NCBI RefSeq assembly: GCF_000784355.1
Contig: NZ_KN360930.1
Location: 62,001 to 126,000, forward strand
Direction: 5' to 3'
From: Methanolacinia paynteri
GTDB lineage: Archaea > Halobacteriota > Methanomicrobia > Methanomicrobiales > Methanomicrobiaceae
Length of the DNA: 64,000 nucleotides
Shown here: positions 9,178-18,741 of the stretch, in pieces
Layout of the letters: every line of letters begins with the position of its first letter
Numbering within the stretch: position 1 is the stretch's first letter
Translations under genes and position numbers: made by a program
The notes under the pieces: model-generated
The model's input: the letters and a program-made list of their open reading frames with translations, nothing else
Database searches by the model: none
Told to the model about the DNA's origin: nothing

Positions 9178-9603
9178 TTAGGCGGTTAGAGCCTGACCGC
9201 CGCTCTCCTCGATCTTCGATCTAGCAGATTCGGAAAATTCCTTGGCGGTAATTATCAGTTTATGAGTAATTTTTCCCCCTCCAAGTATTTTATCAATTCC
9301 GATCTGTTCTGCATCGATGGTGATTGAATCACCTTCAAGGGTTGCTGCGCCGCAAGCCACAAGGTCATCTGCCATCTGGTCGAGTTTTCCAACATCGATT
9401 GCCTTTACTTTGGAGGCATTCTGCTGGAAGAACCCGTGCTTTCCGTTATGAACCTCATCAGCGAGCAGGAAGTGGGTAAACCTGTGGTCCCTGTGTCCTG
9501 CACGGCCTTTTCCGCCCCTGTTTCCTGCACCTCTGCGGTTTTTGTGTGTTCCGCCGCCGCATGTGCGTGATCCGCGGTATTTTGATCTCTTGTTAACAGG
9601 CAT
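9178..9603 (-). CDS. rpl15: Ribosomal protein L15
   Basis: A 141-aa large-subunit protein. The very basic, glycine-rich N-terminus (RGSRTCGGGTHKNRRGAG, then GGKGRAGHRDHR) is the rRNA-binding extension of archaeal/eukaryotic L15 (uL15, L27a). The C-terminal globular part contains the GGGKITHKLIITAKEFSESA segment typical of the family. An SD-like GAGGTG lies upstream of the ATG. It sits between L30 and secY. Confidence 0.96.
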   Translation of the reverse strand: MPVNKRSKYRGSRTCGGGTHKNRRGAGNRGGKGRAGHRDHRFTHFLLADEVHNGKHGFFQQNASKVKAIDVGKLDQMADDLVACGAATLEGDSITIDAEQIGIDKILGGGKITHKLIITAKEFSESARSKIEESGGQALTA

Positions 9604-9610
9604 CTCCGAT

Positions 9611-10072
9611 TCACCTCATCCTGTAGAGAAGATTCCCGATATCGCTACCGTAGTTACCAAGAGCGCCGCCCTGCTGGTACGTGCGCTTGATTGACTTGTA
9701 TCCTTTTCTCGGCGGGTGAAGCCTGAGAACCGGTTTTAATCGGGGGATGTCGTTGAACTGAGCTTCCCCGCTGCATACGGCGCCTGCGAAAGATTCGATG
9801 CCGTCGTATTTCGAGTTCTCTTTGATGTATTCATCGGTGAGCTTCTCATCGCCGGTAAGACGTCCGCGTGTCTCAAGGAGCGTCGAGAGGATCTCGGGTG
9901 TTGCCTCGCCGTATGCCACGTAATCCTTGACTTTCCTTATCATACCTGTGTATGCCGGTGTGTCGGGGATTATTACGCAGTGGTTGACGTGGTGAAGGCG
10001 GAGCATCTTGAGGGTGTCCTTGATCTCTTTACGGGTGTTGACAACACCCCTGACCTGAACTACAAAGTACAT
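9611..10072 (-). CDS. rpl30: Ribosomal protein L30
   Basis: A 153-aa archaeal uL30 (eukaryotic L7 type). It starts with [30 protein letters not shown], the first strand and helix of the L30 fold. The archaeal extension follows, ending in [25 protein letters not shown]. It is about two and a half times longer than bacterial L30, as expected for Archaea. The start overlaps the S5 stop by one base (TAATG). Confidence 0.96.
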   Translation of the reverse strand: MYFVVQVRGVVNTRKEIKDTLKMLRLHHVNHCVIIPDTPAYTGMIRKVKDYVAYGEATPEILSTLLETRGRLTGDEKLTDEYIKENSKYDGIESFAGAVCSGEAQFNDIPRLKPVLRLHPPRKGYKSIKRTYQQGGALGNYGSDIGNLLYRMR

Positions 10073-10689
10073 TACTTCGACCCTCCGGTTCTCACAAGAT
10101 TAGATTCCTTGAGTGCGTTGAAGGTTGCCTTCGCATAGTTGATCGTGGTCCTTGTCTGGCCGTCTGCTGCTGACCAGATGTCCTTTACACCTGCAAGTTC
10201 GAGTACCTTCTTTCCGATGTCACCGGTAACAAGGCCAATTCCCTGGGGTGCAGGCATGAGAGTAACCTTGACACTGCCTGCCTTTCCTGTTACACGGAAC
10301 GGGAGCGAGTGTCCTTCTCCGCATGCACATTCCCAGCTGCCGCAGCCTCTCTTTACCTTGATGATATTGATCTTGGCGTTATCTATCGCCTTCTTGATGG
10401 CGTTTCCGACCTGGACGTCCTTGCCCTGGCCGAAACCGATGTAGCCGTTGCGGTTTCCTACAACTACGACACAGCGGAATTTTACACGCCTTCCGCTGTC
10501 TGTCATCCTCTGTACCATATTGATGTCAAGTACGTCGTCCTCGAGGTCGGGGAGGAAGTAATCGACGATCTGTGGTTCCTTGATAGGCCTTCCGCTCTCG
10601 AGAACTTCATCAAGTCCGGAGATCTCTCCCGCTGCCACCTGTTTTCCAAGACCGGTGAGAGGAATCCATTCTTCCTGTTCAAAGGCCAT
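10072..10689 (-). CDS. rps5: Ribosomal protein S5
   Basis: A 205-aa small-subunit protein involved in decoding accuracy and mRNA entry. It has the double-stranded-RNA-binding motif ([20 protein letters not shown], about residues 66-85) and the S5 C-terminal domain. The GKGKDVQ-type helicase-site region and a short zinc-knuckle-like [12 protein letters not shown] insertion near 116-127 are typical of archaeal/eukaryotic uS5. It is coupled to L18 upstream by one base and to L30 downstream by one base. Confidence 0.96.
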   Translation of the reverse strand: MAFEQEEWIPLTGLGKQVAAGEISGLDEVLESGRPIKEPQIVDYFLPDLEDDVLDINMVQRMTDSGRRVKFRCVVVVGNRNGYIGFGQGKDVQVGNAIKKAIDNAKINIIKVKRGCGSWECACGEGHSLPFRVTGKAGSVKVTLMPAPQGIGLVTGDIGKKVLELAGVKDIWSAADGQTRTTINYAKATFNALKESNLVRTGGSK

Positions 10690-11216
10690 TATTTCAGCTC
10701 CTTCATTATTGCATCCTGAACGGCTTCGACATTCTCCACGAGATCTCCTGCTCTCTCGGGAGCGTACTCTGCAATGTGAGAGCCCTTTACTCTCTCATCG
10801 GCAGGGAGGATATCCGGATTGTGCGGAATATCTAATCCTGCGTCAACCGCTCCCCTGAGTGCTGCAAAGACCTTTGCCCCGTATGTTGCACGGTGCAGTC
10901 CGATATCGAGAATCGCCGTTTCGTATCCCGCGTTGAATGCCTTTACGGCAAAGAGCATTCCGGTGAGGTATGCTGCGGGGGTGTTTGCAAGCGAACCCTT
11001 GTAACCGTATTTTACAAGTTCACTCGAGTTTGCGGCAACAAGTGTCCTGTCGCCTTCCATCTTTGCTTCGACAAGCTGGCATATGATGTGCCTGTTTGTC
11101 TTCCTGACAACCATTCTGGGTTTTCCAGAGAGGAGAAGCTTTAAACGGCTGTAGTAGTTGGTCTTCCCTTCTCTTCTCCTGCGGAACGAGACGAAGTACC
11201 TTGGTCCGGTTGCCAT
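10689..11216 (-). CDS. rpl18: Ribosomal protein L18
   Basis: A 175-aa uL18 that binds 5S rRNA. It begins [21 protein letters not shown] and has the [21 protein letters not shown] segment (split here as [12 protein letters not shown]) characteristic of archaeal L18/eukaryotic L5. The length is typical for Archaea. A GGAGG lies upstream in the L19e end region, and the ATG directly abuts the L19e stop. Confidence 0.96.
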   Translation of the reverse strand: MATGPRYFVSFRRRREGKTNYYSRLKLLLSGKPRMVVRKTNRHIICQLVEAKMEGDRTLVAANSSELVKYGYKGSLANTPAAYLTGMLFAVKAFNAGYETAILDIGLHRATYGAKVFAALRGAVDAGLDIPHNPDILPADERVKGSHIAEYAPERAGDLVENVEAVQDAIMKELK

Positions 11217-11669
11217 TTATTCCATCCTCCCTGAGATCTGCTCGAGCTGAGCCTTCATGTGGGCTACGCTCCTGAACTGACCGCCTGCTGCCTTCCTGTA
11301 CATGATCCTGTATAAGTGTGCGTCGATCTCGCCGGAGTCACGCAGTGCACGGAGCTCTCTCCTGATTGCACGGATCTTTTTGATCCATGTCCTCTTGGAC
11401 GGTGTGCGTGCTCCCTTTGCACCTTTCCTGCTTCCCTGTCCCTTACGGTGTCCGTATCCGCGTTTTTTAGCGAGTTCTCTTGCTCTTCCGCGGCTTACAC
11501 CCTGGACAGGTTTTGCGCTGATTGCACCATCTTCGATGAGGCCCCTGATATCTTCGCGTGAGATTGCATTTGCTATGTCCTCGCCGCGGTCTTCACTGAG
11601 TTTGACCCTGTGTACACCGCATTTAAGAACTGCTGCTGCTATCCTCTTCTGGTTCTTGAGGTCACTCAT
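11217..11669 (-). CDS. rpl19e: Ribosomal protein L19e
   Basis: A 150-aa archaeal/eukaryotic-specific large-subunit protein (eL19). The N-terminal [18 protein letters not shown] motif, the [20 protein letters not shown] basic segment and [19 protein letters not shown] long helix identify it. It has no bacterial counterpart. It overlaps the L32e end by eight bases. Confidence 0.96.
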   Translation of the reverse strand: MSDLKNQKRIAAAVLKCGVHRVKLSEDRGEDIANAISREDIRGLIEDGAISAKPVQGVSRGRARELAKKRGYGHRKGQGSRKGAKGARTPSKRTWIKKIRAIRRELRALRDSGEIDAHLYRIMYRKAAGGQFRSVAHMKAQLEQISGRME

Positions 11670-12195
11670 CGCTCTTCACCTCTTCTTCCTCTGCGGTTTC
11701 GGCCTCTTCGACGACCTCTTCCTCTTCAGGTTCGGTCTCTTCGGCGGCTTCCTCCTCTTCGGAAACTTCCTCTTCAGATTTCTCTTCGGCCTTTGCCGCT
11801 TTCTTTTCTGAAGGTTTGATTACTTCTTTCTGGTTCAGGACCCTGAATCCGAGCTCTTCAGCTTTTTTCTGGATCTCCTCTCTCTTCTTGTTTCCTACTG
11901 TCGAGGCGATCCGAATTGCCTGTATTTCAGGGTTCAGGTTTTCCAGGTCGGCAAGGTTGTATACGAGTACATCCTCAAAGCCGCTCGGGTGCATTCCACG
12001 GACAGCCTTCGGGCTTCCGTAGCCCGGCTGCGGGTGTGCTCCCTTTGCACGGTACCCTTTCCTCTGTTTGCTCTGGAGACCACGTGGCCTTCTCCATGTG
12101 TCCTCCAGTTTCTTCTTCCTGGAAAGACCCTGGCGCTTAAAGGACCCACGCTGGGCGTTTCTGGCCCTGATTAATCTTATTTTATCTTCAGCCAT
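11662..12195 (-). CDS. rpl32e: Ribosomal protein L32e with acidic C-terminal tail
   Basis: A 177-aa archaeal/eukaryotic large-subunit protein (eL32). The conserved core runs from about residue 20 to 125, with [19 protein letters not shown] and [19 protein letters not shown] motifs. From about residue 128 there is a tail of roughly 50 residues that is almost entirely Glu, Ala and Lys. It has no match in the usual eL32 core and makes the protein longer than most archaeal homologues. The reading frame is clean and the tail ends in a normal TGA that overlaps the L19e start. Confidence 0.94.
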   Translation of the reverse strand: MAEDKIRLIRARNAQRGSFKRQGLSRKKKLEDTWRRPRGLQSKQRKGYRAKGAHPQPGYGSPKAVRGMHPSGFEDVLVYNLADLENLNPEIQAIRIASTVGNKKREEIQKKAEELGFRVLNQKEVIKPSEKKAAKAEEKSEEEVSEEEEAAEETEPEEEEVVEEAETAEEEEVKSDE

Positions 12196-12201
12196 CTCAA
12201 A

Positions 12202-12726
12202 TCACGCCTTGCTCACAATATATATGCCATCCTGGAATACACGGGTGTCACGACCCCTGACTTTGGTGGCTTTCTCAATTCTTGAAGCTGTGGTTCCTAC
12301 AAGTTCCTTATCGATGCCTGTGAGTGTGATCTCGTCTCCGGCGATCTTCATCTTGACACTTTCAGGAATTTCTGCATATCTCGGTTCCTTCTCCCCGAGG
12401 AAGTTTACGATCTCGAGTTTTCCGCCGATTTCCTTTAACTGAATAGGGAAGTGGCTGTATACGACCTTCATGCCGTATACGTATTCCTCGTTGACGCCGC
12501 GGAACATGTTCTTCGCATGTGACGCATATGTTCCGAGCATTGCATAGATCTTCTTTCTCTGTGATTCGGTTGAGATTATCAGCTCTCCGTCTTCGATTCT
12601 GACTGTGATGCCGGGGTAACGCATTAAACGCTCCAGAGTCCCTTTCTTTCCTGAGACAACCAGTTTTCCGCCGGCTATCTCTGCATTAACTCCTTCAGGG
12701 ATTTCAATTCTGTTCTCTGTAATCAT
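12202..12726 (-). CDS. rpl6: Ribosomal protein L6
   Basis: A 174-aa uL6 from the base of the L7/L12 stalk region. It has the duplicated L6 fold, with VNAEIAGGKLVVSGKKGTLER in the first half (residues about 14-34, shown in part) and a second half ending in a VRGRDTRVFQDGIYIV motif typical of archaeal/eukaryotic L6. It lies 16 nt downstream of S8 and 6 nt upstream of L32e. Confidence 0.96.
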   Translation of the reverse strand: MITENRIEIPEGVNAEIAGGKLVVSGKKGTLERLMRYPGITVRIEDGELIISTESQRKKIYAMLGTYASHAKNMFRGVNEEYVYGMKVVYSHFPIQLKEIGGKLEIVNFLGEKEPRYAEIPESVKMKIAGDEITLTGIDKELVGTTASRIEKATKVRGRDTRVFQDGIYIVSKA

Positions 12727-12742
12727 TCTTCTGTGTCACTCC

Positions 12743-13135
12743 TCAGTATACATACGCGAGAAGTTCGCCGCCGATACCTTTCTGGCGTGCGTTCTCGTGC
12801 GAAATGACCCCGTGAGAGGTGGTCATTATCAGCAGTCCGAAGTTCTTTGCAGGAAGGTACTGGTTTTCCCATTTCTCGATCTCGTCGGTCTTCACTGCAA
12901 ATCTTGGCGAAATAACACCACATTTGTTGATGTTTCCGTTGAGGCTGACCTTAAACTGTCCGCCCCTTCCGTCGTCAATCAGTTCGAAGCCTTCGATGTA
13001 GCCTTCCTCTTTCATGATTCCGAGCATCGAGCCGAGAAGTTTTCCTGCGGGCTCTACGATGCAGGAGATCTTGCCTGTATCAGAGGCGTTCTTGATGGCG
13101 CTCATTGCATCTGCAATAGGATTTAATCTTGTCAT
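12743..13135 (-). CDS. rps8: Ribosomal protein S8
   Basis: A 130-aa uS8 that binds the central domain of 16S rRNA. The N-terminal [13 protein letters not shown] motif and the C-terminal [19 protein letters not shown] region (the S8 signature ending in GGELLAYVY) are clear. It lies 13 nt downstream of S14 and 16 nt upstream of L6. Confidence 0.96.
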   Translation of the reverse strand: MTRLNPIADAMSAIKNASDTGKISCIVEPAGKLLGSMLGIMKEEGYIEGFELIDDGRGGQFKVSLNGNINKCGVISPRFAVKTDEIEKWENQYLPAKNFGLLIMTTSHGVISHENARQKGIGGELLAYVY

Positions 13136-13148
13136 CTTGCATACACCT

Positions 13149-13325
13149 CTAATTCATCTTCTTAAACCCGATCTTCTGGGCAGATTCACGGAAACACTGG
13201 CGGCAAAGCATTATCTTGTATCTTCTTACAAGGCCCTGCTTTCTTCCGCACATCTGGCACTCGTTCGCACCGCGGCCGTAGATCTTCTCAGGTGTCTTCT
13301 GGTTCTTCGATTTTTTCTGTGCCAT
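13149..13325 (-). CDS. rps14: Ribosomal protein S14, zinc-binding form
   Basis: A 58-aa uS14 read on the minus strand from the ATG at 13323-13325 to a TAG at 13149-13151. It begins [10 protein letters not shown] and has two Cys pairs, C23-x2-C26 and C41-x2-C44, forming the zinc knuckle of archaeal S14. The C-terminal [14 protein letters not shown] is the conserved family end. It lies one base after the L5 stop and 13 nt before S8, its expected place in the spc operon. Confidence 0.95.
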   Translation of the reverse strand: MAQKKSKNQKTPEKIYGRGANECQMCGRKQGLVRRYKIMLCRQCFRESAQKIGFKKMN

Positions 13326-13326
13326 T

Positions 13327-13833
13327 TCAGAGCACCTCCACCTGGTATTTTTCTGTCATGAATTTGACGGCATCTTCACGTGTTACTATCTGCTTTGACG
13401 GGAGCTTCTTTCTCTCAATGTTCCGCCGTGCGATCCGTATTCCTTTCTTTTCAAGGATTACGTTTACGTCCATGCCGTAGATACCGATCATCGGATCATA
13501 TGACTGTCCCGGGAAGTCAGTGTGCTCCTCTACTCCGTATGAGAGGTTTCCCGAGCGGTCGAACTGGGATTCAAAGATCTTGTTCTCAAGAATGCTTAAG
13601 GAAGTCTCGACGAAATCCTCTGCGGTCTTTCCCCTGAGATATACCTTGCAGCCAATGGGCTGACCCTTCCTGATTCCGAAGGCAGGCTGTGTTCTCTTTG
13701 CAATCGTGCGGACAGGTTTCTGGCCTGTAATCTCGCTGATGATATTTTCAGCCTTTACAAGCTTGTCACCTGACTCACCGACGCTCATGTGGACGACAAC
13801 CTTGTCGATATGAACGTCCTGCATTGGGTTCAT
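13327..13833 (-). CDS. rpl5: Ribosomal protein L5
   Basis: A 168-aa uL5 that binds 5S rRNA and touches the P-site tRNA. The N-terminal [19 protein letters not shown] and central [17 protein letters not shown] segments and the [19 protein letters not shown] motif match archaeal L5. It overlaps S4e by four bases (ATGA) and is followed by S14 after one base. Confidence 0.96.
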   Translation of the reverse strand: MNPMQDVHIDKVVVHMSVGESGDKLVKAENIISEITGQKPVRTIAKRTQPAFGIRKGQPIGCKVYLRGKTAEDFVETSLSILENKIFESQFDRSGNLSYGVEEHTDFPGQSYDPMIGIYGMDVNVILEKKGIRIARRNIERKKLPSKQIVTREDAVKFMTEKYQVEVL

Positions 13834-14558
13834 GCCTCAATCCCCCATTCCTTTACTGCAGGCTCTGTCGTACCGATAACGAAGATGTATTCTTCAATGG
13901 TGTCGAAGTCCTCGCCCGACTTTTCGTCTTTGAGGTAGACCCTGTTCGAGATGCTTCCGGGGATTGTATCGATCTTTGAGATTCTGCCGATCTTTCCTGA
14001 GTGGCTTCCTCCGATGATCATTGCAACGCTTCCCTCTGCGAACGGGTAGTGATCGGTCACTTTAAAGCGATTGTCGCCTTCAAGTCCGATGACTATCGAG
14101 TCTTTGGGTTTGTAATCCTGTGAATCCACTATCAGGTTCGCACCGTAGCGAAGATTGAGCTGGATCTTCCCACCCGAAACAATCGTCTTGTTCTCGATCT
14201 TGCAGAGGCGTGTCTTTGCATCCTCTGCCGAGATGGGTACTGATACGTAGTCTCCCTTCTTGTCACGGAGAATCCTGTAATACTTGTCGACTTTCGGGAT
14301 CGAGATGATGTCGAAGACGCCTATTCCAAGCTTCGGGTCCGTGCACGGGATTCCGTTGAGGATTACCGAACGGTCCTTGAGGATCTTCTTTACTTCCTTC
14401 ATGTTGAGAGCTAAGCCCATGTGGTCCCTTAACCAGACTGCCATCGGCATCGAGTTCCTGTTGTGGGGGCCCGGTGCGGTCTTGATGACGAACTTATTCT
14501 CTTTCTTCGCGATACGCCATCCCGTAGGCGAAGTGAGTCTCTTCATATGATTTGACAT
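13830..14558 (-). CDS. rps4e: Ribosomal protein S4e
   Basis: A 242-aa archaeal/eukaryotic-specific small-subunit protein (eS4). It has an N-terminal KRLTSPTGWRIAKKENKFV region, an S4-type RNA-binding segment (VKKILKDRSVILNGIPCTDP, about residues 55-75) and a KOW-like C-terminal part (EGSVAMIIGGSHSGKIGRI). It is coupled to L24 upstream (TAATG) and L5 downstream (ATGA). Confidence 0.96.
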   Translation of the reverse strand: MSNHMKRLTSPTGWRIAKKENKFVIKTAPGPHNRNSMPMAVWLRDHMGLALNMKEVKKILKDRSVILNGIPCTDPKLGIGVFDIISIPKVDKYYRILRDKKGDYVSVPISAEDAKTRLCKIENKTIVSGGKIQLNLRYGANLIVDSQDYKPKDSIVIGLEGDNRFKVTDHYPFAEGSVAMIIGGSHSGKIGRISKIDTIPGSISNRVYLKDEKSGEDFDTIEEYIFVIGTTEPAVKEWGIEA

Positions 14559-14923
14559 TAGTTTCCGGCCTCCAGTCTCTCTTCACGCTTTTTATCATCG
14601 AGTTTGAGCTTTGTAATCGTCACGTTCGATGCGTATACGGGTCTCGGGACCTCGGTTCCGTCGACTTTTGTAACGGATACGCCGTGAACGATGACTGTTC
14701 CCTTCTCGGTGTCGACACCGTCGACGACTCCTTCTTCGCCCCTGAAGTCTCCTCTCTGGACCTTTACAGTGTCACCGACTACAATACGGCAGCTCTTTTT
14801 GCCGTATTTTTCCTGTAAATCCGATGTGAGAGCAGCGTTCAGGAACTTGCCGCGTGCATGCAGAGGTGCGTTGTAGCGCGCTTTGCGCTGTTTTCTTGGC
14901 TGTGTACTTGCAATTCTAACCAT
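14558..14923 (-). CDS. rpl24: Ribosomal protein L24
   Basis: A 121-aa uL24, an early assembly initiator of the large subunit. It has the archaeal/eukaryotic N-terminal part (QPRKQRKARYNAPLHARGKF) and the KOW motif VGDTVKVQRGDFRGEEGVVD near residues 50-69. The stop overlaps the S4e start by one base, and 11 nt separate it from L14. Confidence 0.96.
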   Translation of the reverse strand: MVRIASTQPRKQRKARYNAPLHARGKFLNAALTSDLQEKYGKKSCRIVVGDTVKVQRGDFRGEEGVVDGVDTEKGTVIVHGVSVTKVDGTEVPRPVYASNVTITKLKLDDKKREERLEAGN

Positions 14924-14934
14924 TTCAGCTCACC

Positions 14935-15333
14935 TCATACAATGATCGTCGCCATGGAGCCGATCTTCGGGAAACGCTCGGCAACCTCTCTTGCAACCGG
15001 TCCTTTGATCTCGGTGCCCTTCGGTTCGCCACGCTCGTTTGTGATGACCATTGCGTTGTCCTCAAAGGAAAGGCGCAGGCCGTTGATCCTTCTGATCTCT
15101 TTTTTCTGCCTGATAACTACCGCTTTTTCAAGTTTGCGGCGCATATCGGGAGTTCCTTTCTTTACTGATACTGTTGCCATATCTCCAAGGCCGAGCTTCG
15201 GCTGGCGCTTTCTTACACCGTGATACTGATTGACAGATACGATCTGGACCTGCCTTGCACCGGTGTTGTCTGCACAGGTAAGTTTCGAACCTGTTGCAAG
15301 CGCTCTCGGAGTCCTGGACTGTTTTGCTTTCAT
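14935..15333 (-). CDS. rpl14: Ribosomal protein L14
   Basis: A 132-aa uL14 of the subunit interface. The motifs [20 protein letters not shown] and [20 protein letters not shown] and the conserved C-terminal [20 protein letters not shown] are diagnostic. The start overlaps the S17 end by four bases. Confidence 0.96.
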   Translation of the reverse strand: MKAKQSRTPRALATGSKLTCADNTGARQVQIVSVNQYHGVRKRQPKLGLGDMATVSVKKGTPDMRRKLEKAVVIRQKKEIRRINGLRLSFEDNAMVITNERGEPKGTEIKGPVAREVAERFPKIGSMATIIV

Positions 15334-15656
15334 TCCTCAGTCACCTCCACTACTACGAAGGTCTTTGTCTTGGAGAGCGGTCTGCACTCTGCAATCTTTA
15401 CAGTGTCGCCGACCTTGGCTCCAAGACACGGAGGGTTGTGTGCGTGAAGCTTCGACGAGCGTTTTTCATAACGCTTGTACTTCTTCACGTAGTGCAGGTA
15501 ATCTCTTGCAACAACAACAGATCCCTGCATTCGGTCACTCACGACTTTGCCGGTAATCACCTGGCCGCGTACCGGCAAATTGCCATGAAATGGACAGTTT
15601 ACGTCGTCGCATTCCTTTTCGGGAATGTTAACGTTTAACCCTATATTTTTAGCCAT
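15330..15656 (-). CDS. rps17: Ribosomal protein S17
   Basis: A 108-aa uS17 with OB fold. The archaeal N-terminal extension contains a short Cys segment ([10 protein letters not shown]), followed by [20 protein letters not shown] and a C-terminal [20 protein letters not shown], the S17 signature. It is longer than bacterial S17, as expected for Archaea. It lies 3 nt downstream of the RNase P protein gene. Confidence 0.95.
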   Translation of the reverse strand: MAKNIGLNVNIPEKECDDVNCPFHGNLPVRGQVITGKVVSDRMQGSVVVARDYLHYVKKYKRYEKRSSKLHAHNPPCLGAKVGDTVKIAECRPLSKTKTFVVVEVTEE

Positions 15657-15659
15657 TAT

Positions 15660-15941
15660 TTACCTCGGTTTTCTAATTCGCATGCTGATTCTTTTTTCAG
15701 GCTGCGCAACAAGCACCGATCCATCAACTCTTATAAGAGTATCATCTGGGAGATGCATCCTGAATACAGCCCCTTTCTTCTGCACTGCTTTGAGGCGGTC
15801 ACCTGAGAATATTACAAGCATGTTCTTAGTCTCGTCTGCAACGATTCCCGAGATCCCAACCTGTGTAGGATTTGTGGATCTCTCTACCGCTGCCTTAAGA
15901 CCTATGAGTTCATGCCTGCAGATATTCCCCGGTGTTATCAC
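15660..15941 (-). CDS. rnp1: RNase P protein component 1 (Pop4/Rpp29)
   Basis: A 93-aa protein subunit of archaeal RNase P, which matures tRNA 5' ends. The fold is Sm-like; the recognisable segment is RHELIGLKAAVERSTNPTQV followed by GIVADETKNMLVIFSGDRLK. Its place between L29 and S17 in the r-protein operon is conserved in Euryarchaeota. The ATG overlaps the L29 stop by four bases. Confidence 0.93.
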   Translation of the reverse strand: MITPGNICRHELIGLKAAVERSTNPTQVGISGIVADETKNMLVIFSGDRLKAVQKKGAVFRMHLPDDTLIRVDGSVLVAQPEKRISMRIRKPR

Positions 15942-16144
15942 GCCTCGCGACTCCTCTTTGTCTGCTCCGTTTTGATCCTGGCGATTGTGCGCTTTACTTC
16001 GTGGATGCGGCCGGGATTTTCCGGTGCTCCTCCTGCGCTTACCTTGCCAAGATCCTGAACGAGCTCAAGCTCCAGTTTCGAGAGCTGTTCTGTCAGTTCG
16101 GAATCACTGAACTGGCTGACTTCGGATGCACGGAATATAGCCAT
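15938..16144 (-). CDS. rpl29: Ribosomal protein L29
   Basis: A 68-aa two-helix uL29 near the exit tunnel. LTEQLSKLELELVQDLGKVS and the C-terminal VKRTIARIKTEQ motif identify the family. The ATG directly follows the S3 stop; the stop overlaps the rnp1 start. Confidence 0.94.
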   Translation of the reverse strand: MAIFRASEVSQFSDSELTEQLSKLELELVQDLGKVSAGGAPENPGRIHEVKRTIARIKTEQTKRSREA

Positions 16145-16870
16145 TCAGAAGTCCTCCTCTTCAGGAACATCTTCAACAGCTTCCATCTCGGCGTCGATCT
16201 CCTGTCCGATGATATCTTCTTCGGGGATATCTTCTTCGGGTTCTGCCCTGGCAGGTTCCGATTTGACTACCGCTTCAGGTTCTAAAACTTCGAAATGGTC
16301 CGGAAGCTGTGCTCCCGGCGGAACGATCTTTACCTGGCATCCGATAGTGCCCAGCTTCTTAATTGCGATTGCAAAGCCGTGCTCGACAATTGTCTCGCTT
16401 GGCTCGCCGGCATGCTTGATGTAGCCTTCGGTAAATTTCTGGACACGCGATCTTGCTCCGGTGAGTTTTCCGGATATGACGACCTCACACCCAAGAGCTC
16501 CGGATTCCATTATGCGCCTGATAATGCTGCTTCCTGCCTTACGGAAGTACCAGCCTCTCTCAAGTGAGTTTGCAAGGCGCTCTGCCATGATCTGTGCATT
16601 GAATGCAGGGTTTTCCACCTGCTGAACCTCAATCTGGGGTGTTTCAATGTTGTAATCATTCTGGAGTGTTGACGTGATTTCGCGGACTACCTTTCCGCCT
16701 TTACCGATAACGATACCGGGCTTTTCAGCGTAGATCGTTATCTGTGTTCCGAGAGGTGTGCGGACGATTTCGGTTCCGCCGTATCCGGCTCTCTTGAGCT
16801 CTTTACGGAGATATTTTTCCACACGTGCAGCACGTACGCCGTCTTCTACGAATCTTCTTTCAACTGCCAT
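16145..16870 (-). CDS. rps3: Ribosomal protein S3 with acidic tail
   Basis: A 241-aa uS3 at the mRNA entry site. It has an N-terminal KH domain with the GxxG loop ([13 protein letters not shown], about residues 54-66) and the S3 C-terminal domain with [20 protein letters not shown]. The last 35 or so residues form a very acidic tail rich in Glu, Asp and Pro. A similar acidic tail is on L32e in the same operon. It overlaps L22 by one base. Confidence 0.95.
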   Translation of the reverse strand: MAVERRFVEDGVRAARVEKYLRKELKRAGYGGTEIVRTPLGTQITIYAEKPGIVIGKGGKVVREITSTLQNDYNIETPQIEVQQVENPAFNAQIMAERLANSLERGWYFRKAGSSIIRRIMESGALGCEVVISGKLTGARSRVQKFTEGYIKHAGEPSETIVEHGFAIAIKKLGTIGCQVKIVPPGAQLPDHFEVLEPEAVVKSEPARAEPEEDIPEEDIIGQEIDAEMEAVEDVPEEEDF

Positions 16871-17337
16871 TACTGGGCCTCCTTTACTAGAATTTCAATG
16901 TTGACCGATTCTGCAAATTTCGGTGTAGCTCTTCCCATTGCACGGGGGAAGATACCTCTCTGCCTGCGGCCTCTGTTTGCCGATACATGGAATATCTCGA
17001 GGTTCTCTGTGTCGAGACCTATGTATTCGGCGTTCTTTTCGACCGATCTTAAGAGCCTGAGGTACTCCTCTGAAGCCTTTACCGGGTATCTTCCGGCGTC
17101 CCACTTGTCAAGGCCTTTCTTGTGTGCAACATTGCAGTTGAACTTCTTGAACGGGATTGCCTTTTTGAGTGCAACTACGTTTTCAAGATAATCTATGGCC
17201 TCTGATGTGGTCTTGCCTTTGATGAATGCGGCAATCTCGATGGCGTGCTTGGGCGAGATCGGAAGTTCGTTTGCTTTCGCACGGGCAACTTCATCGCCTT
17301 TGATGTTTAGTGAATAATCTGTCCTTGCCATTGCCAT
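16870..17337 (-). CDS. rpl22: Ribosomal protein L22
   Basis: A 155-aa uL22 lining the exit tunnel. [20 protein letters not shown] is the family's N-terminal region, and the beta-hairpin loop region includes [21 protein letters not shown] took the ATG at 17337, which overlaps the S19 stop as TGATG; the ATG two codons later (17331, MARTDYS) is at least as likely, since archaeal L22 proteins often start that way. Confidence 0.94.
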   Translation of the reverse strand: MAMARTDYSLNIKGDEVARAKANELPISPKHAIEIAAFIKGKTTSEAIDYLENVVALKKAIPFKKFNCNVAHKKGLDKWDAGRYPVKASEEYLRLLRSVEKNAEYIGLDTENLEIFHVSANRGRRQRGIFPRAMGRATPKFAESVNIEILVKEAQ

Positions 17338-17750
17338 CACTTCAGCGGTACGTATTTACTGGATCTTGTTGCACCGATACCTGCACTTCCGTGGGTAACG
17401 CGTCTTCTTGTAAGGGCGAACTCTCCAAGGTAGTGGAACACCGCTTCGGGCTGGAGCTCTACTTTTACAAACTCCTTTCCGTTGTGCACTTCGATCGTCT
17501 TTCCTATCATCTCGGGCATGATTACCATGTCACGGAGGTGTGTCCTTACACGCTCCTTGCCCTCTCTCATGTCAGAAATCAGCTTTTCCTGCCCCGGTGA
17601 AAGTCCGCGGTTGTATTTGCGGCGTGCCCTTGAAGGCATGATGGGGAGAAGCTCTGTAAGGCTCATCTGCTGAAGTTCTTCGATTTTGTAGCCGTGGTAC
17701 GTAAATTCTTCTTTTCGCCTCGGCAAGCGCTTCTGAGTTTTCTTTGCCAT
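17337..17750 (-). CDS. rps19: Ribosomal protein S19
   Basis: A 137-aa uS19 of the 30S head. The C-terminal core has the signature [20 protein letters not shown] and [20 protein letters not shown]. The N-terminal extension of about 50 residues is typical of archaeal/eukaryotic S19 (S15). It lies 17 nt after L2. Confidence 0.96.
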   Translation of the reverse strand: MAKKTQKRLPRRKEEFTYHGYKIEELQQMSLTELLPIMPSRARRKYNRGLSPGQEKLISDMREGKERVRTHLRDMVIMPEMIGKTIEVHNGKEFVKVELQPEAVFHYLGEFALTRRRVTHGSAGIGATRSSKYVPLK

Positions 17751-17767
17751 ATTTTTTCACCCCTTGA

Positions 17768-18481
17768 TTATTTCCTTCCTGTGCGTTTGGCCGCAATATG
17801 ACCGACCTTTCTTCCGGGTGAAGTGCCTCTTGAAACAGTCTTCGGCCTTCCGCAGTGCTGGTGTCCACCGCCACCGAACGGGTGGTCGATGACGTTCATG
17901 CAGACACCCTTGACTCTCGGCCACTTCTGTGCCTGTGACTTGACCTTGTGGTACTTCTTTCCTGCCTTGACGAACGGTTTCTCGCTGCGTCCTCCGCCTG
18001 CGACGATTCCGATTGTTGCACGGCAGTCTTCGTTGAACCACTTGTTCTTTCCGCTCGGCATTTTGATACCGACACGTCCGTCATCGGATTTTCCGATAAC
18101 CTGTGCCTGAACACCGCTTGCGCGAATAAACTTCCCGCCGTCGTTGGGCCTTGCCTCGACGTTGCAGACGTATGCTCCTACGGGGATGTCCTTAAGGCTG
18201 AGGGTGTTTCCGTTGCTGATTCCTGCTTCAGGTCCCCATGCGACCTTCTCGGAGACGCCCATTCCTTCAGTGACGAGCATGAACATCTTCTTTCCGTCTT
18301 CGAGTTCGACCTTTGCAATAGGTGCGTGTCGTGCGGGATCATGCTCGATGTCAATGATCTGTCCCTTTATTGTCTCTTTGACATTGCCGGGGTGCTTGAG
18401 CGACGCCTTATACTTGTGCGAGGGTGCACGGTATGTCGGTCCTCCGCGTCCGCGGTTCTGTGAGATAATTCGTTTTCCCAT
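17768..18481 (-). CDS. rpl2: Ribosomal protein L2
   Basis: A 237-aa uL2 required for peptidyl transferase activity. The fold has an OB domain (KGQIIDIEHDPARHAPIAKV) and an SH3-like domain. The near-universal C-terminal motif GVCMNVIDHPFGGGGHQHCG includes the functionally important His. A 10-nt gap separates it from L23. Confidence 0.97.
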   Translation of the reverse strand: MGKRIISQNRGRGGPTYRAPSHKYKASLKHPGNVKETIKGQIIDIEHDPARHAPIAKVELEDGKKMFMLVTEGMGVSEKVAWGPEAGISNGNTLSLKDIPVGAYVCNVEARPNDGGKFIRASGVQAQVIGKSDDGRVGIKMPSGKNKWFNEDCRATIGIVAGGGRSEKPFVKAGKKYHKVKSQAQKWPRVKGVCMNVIDHPFGGGGHQHCGRPKTVSRGTSPGRKVGHIAAKRTGRK

Positions 18482-18491
18482 TTAGACCACC

Positions 18492-18740
18492 TTACATGAT
18501 TCCGAGCCTGCTGAGGATCTCCTCGCCGGCCTTCTCGTTCTCGAAGCATACGATCGCTTTCTTCTGGCCTTTCATCGTCATCAGGGTTCTGACTGATTTG
18601 ACGTTCTGGCCGAACATTTTCTCAAGCTCTGCAGCGATCTGTTTTTTCGAAGCCTTGTTGTCGACGATGAACTGAAGTTTGCCTTCATATTCCATGTCCA
18701 TTGAAGCCTTTTCCGAAACATACGGGTGCTTGATTATCAT
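18492..18740 (-). CDS. rpl23: Ribosomal protein L23
   Basis: An 82-aa uL23 at the exit tunnel, a docking site for SRP and the translocon. It is short and without the N-terminal extension of eukaryotic L23a. IKHPYVSEKASMDMEYEGKL and the Lys-rich C-terminal VRTLMTMKGQKKAIV segment are typical. Its ATG is one base from the L4 stop. Confidence 0.95.
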   Translation of the reverse strand: MIIKHPYVSEKASMDMEYEGKLQFIVDNKASKKQIAAELEKMFGQNVKSVRTLMTMKGQKKAIVCFENEKAGEEILSRLGIM

Positions 18741-18741
18741 T

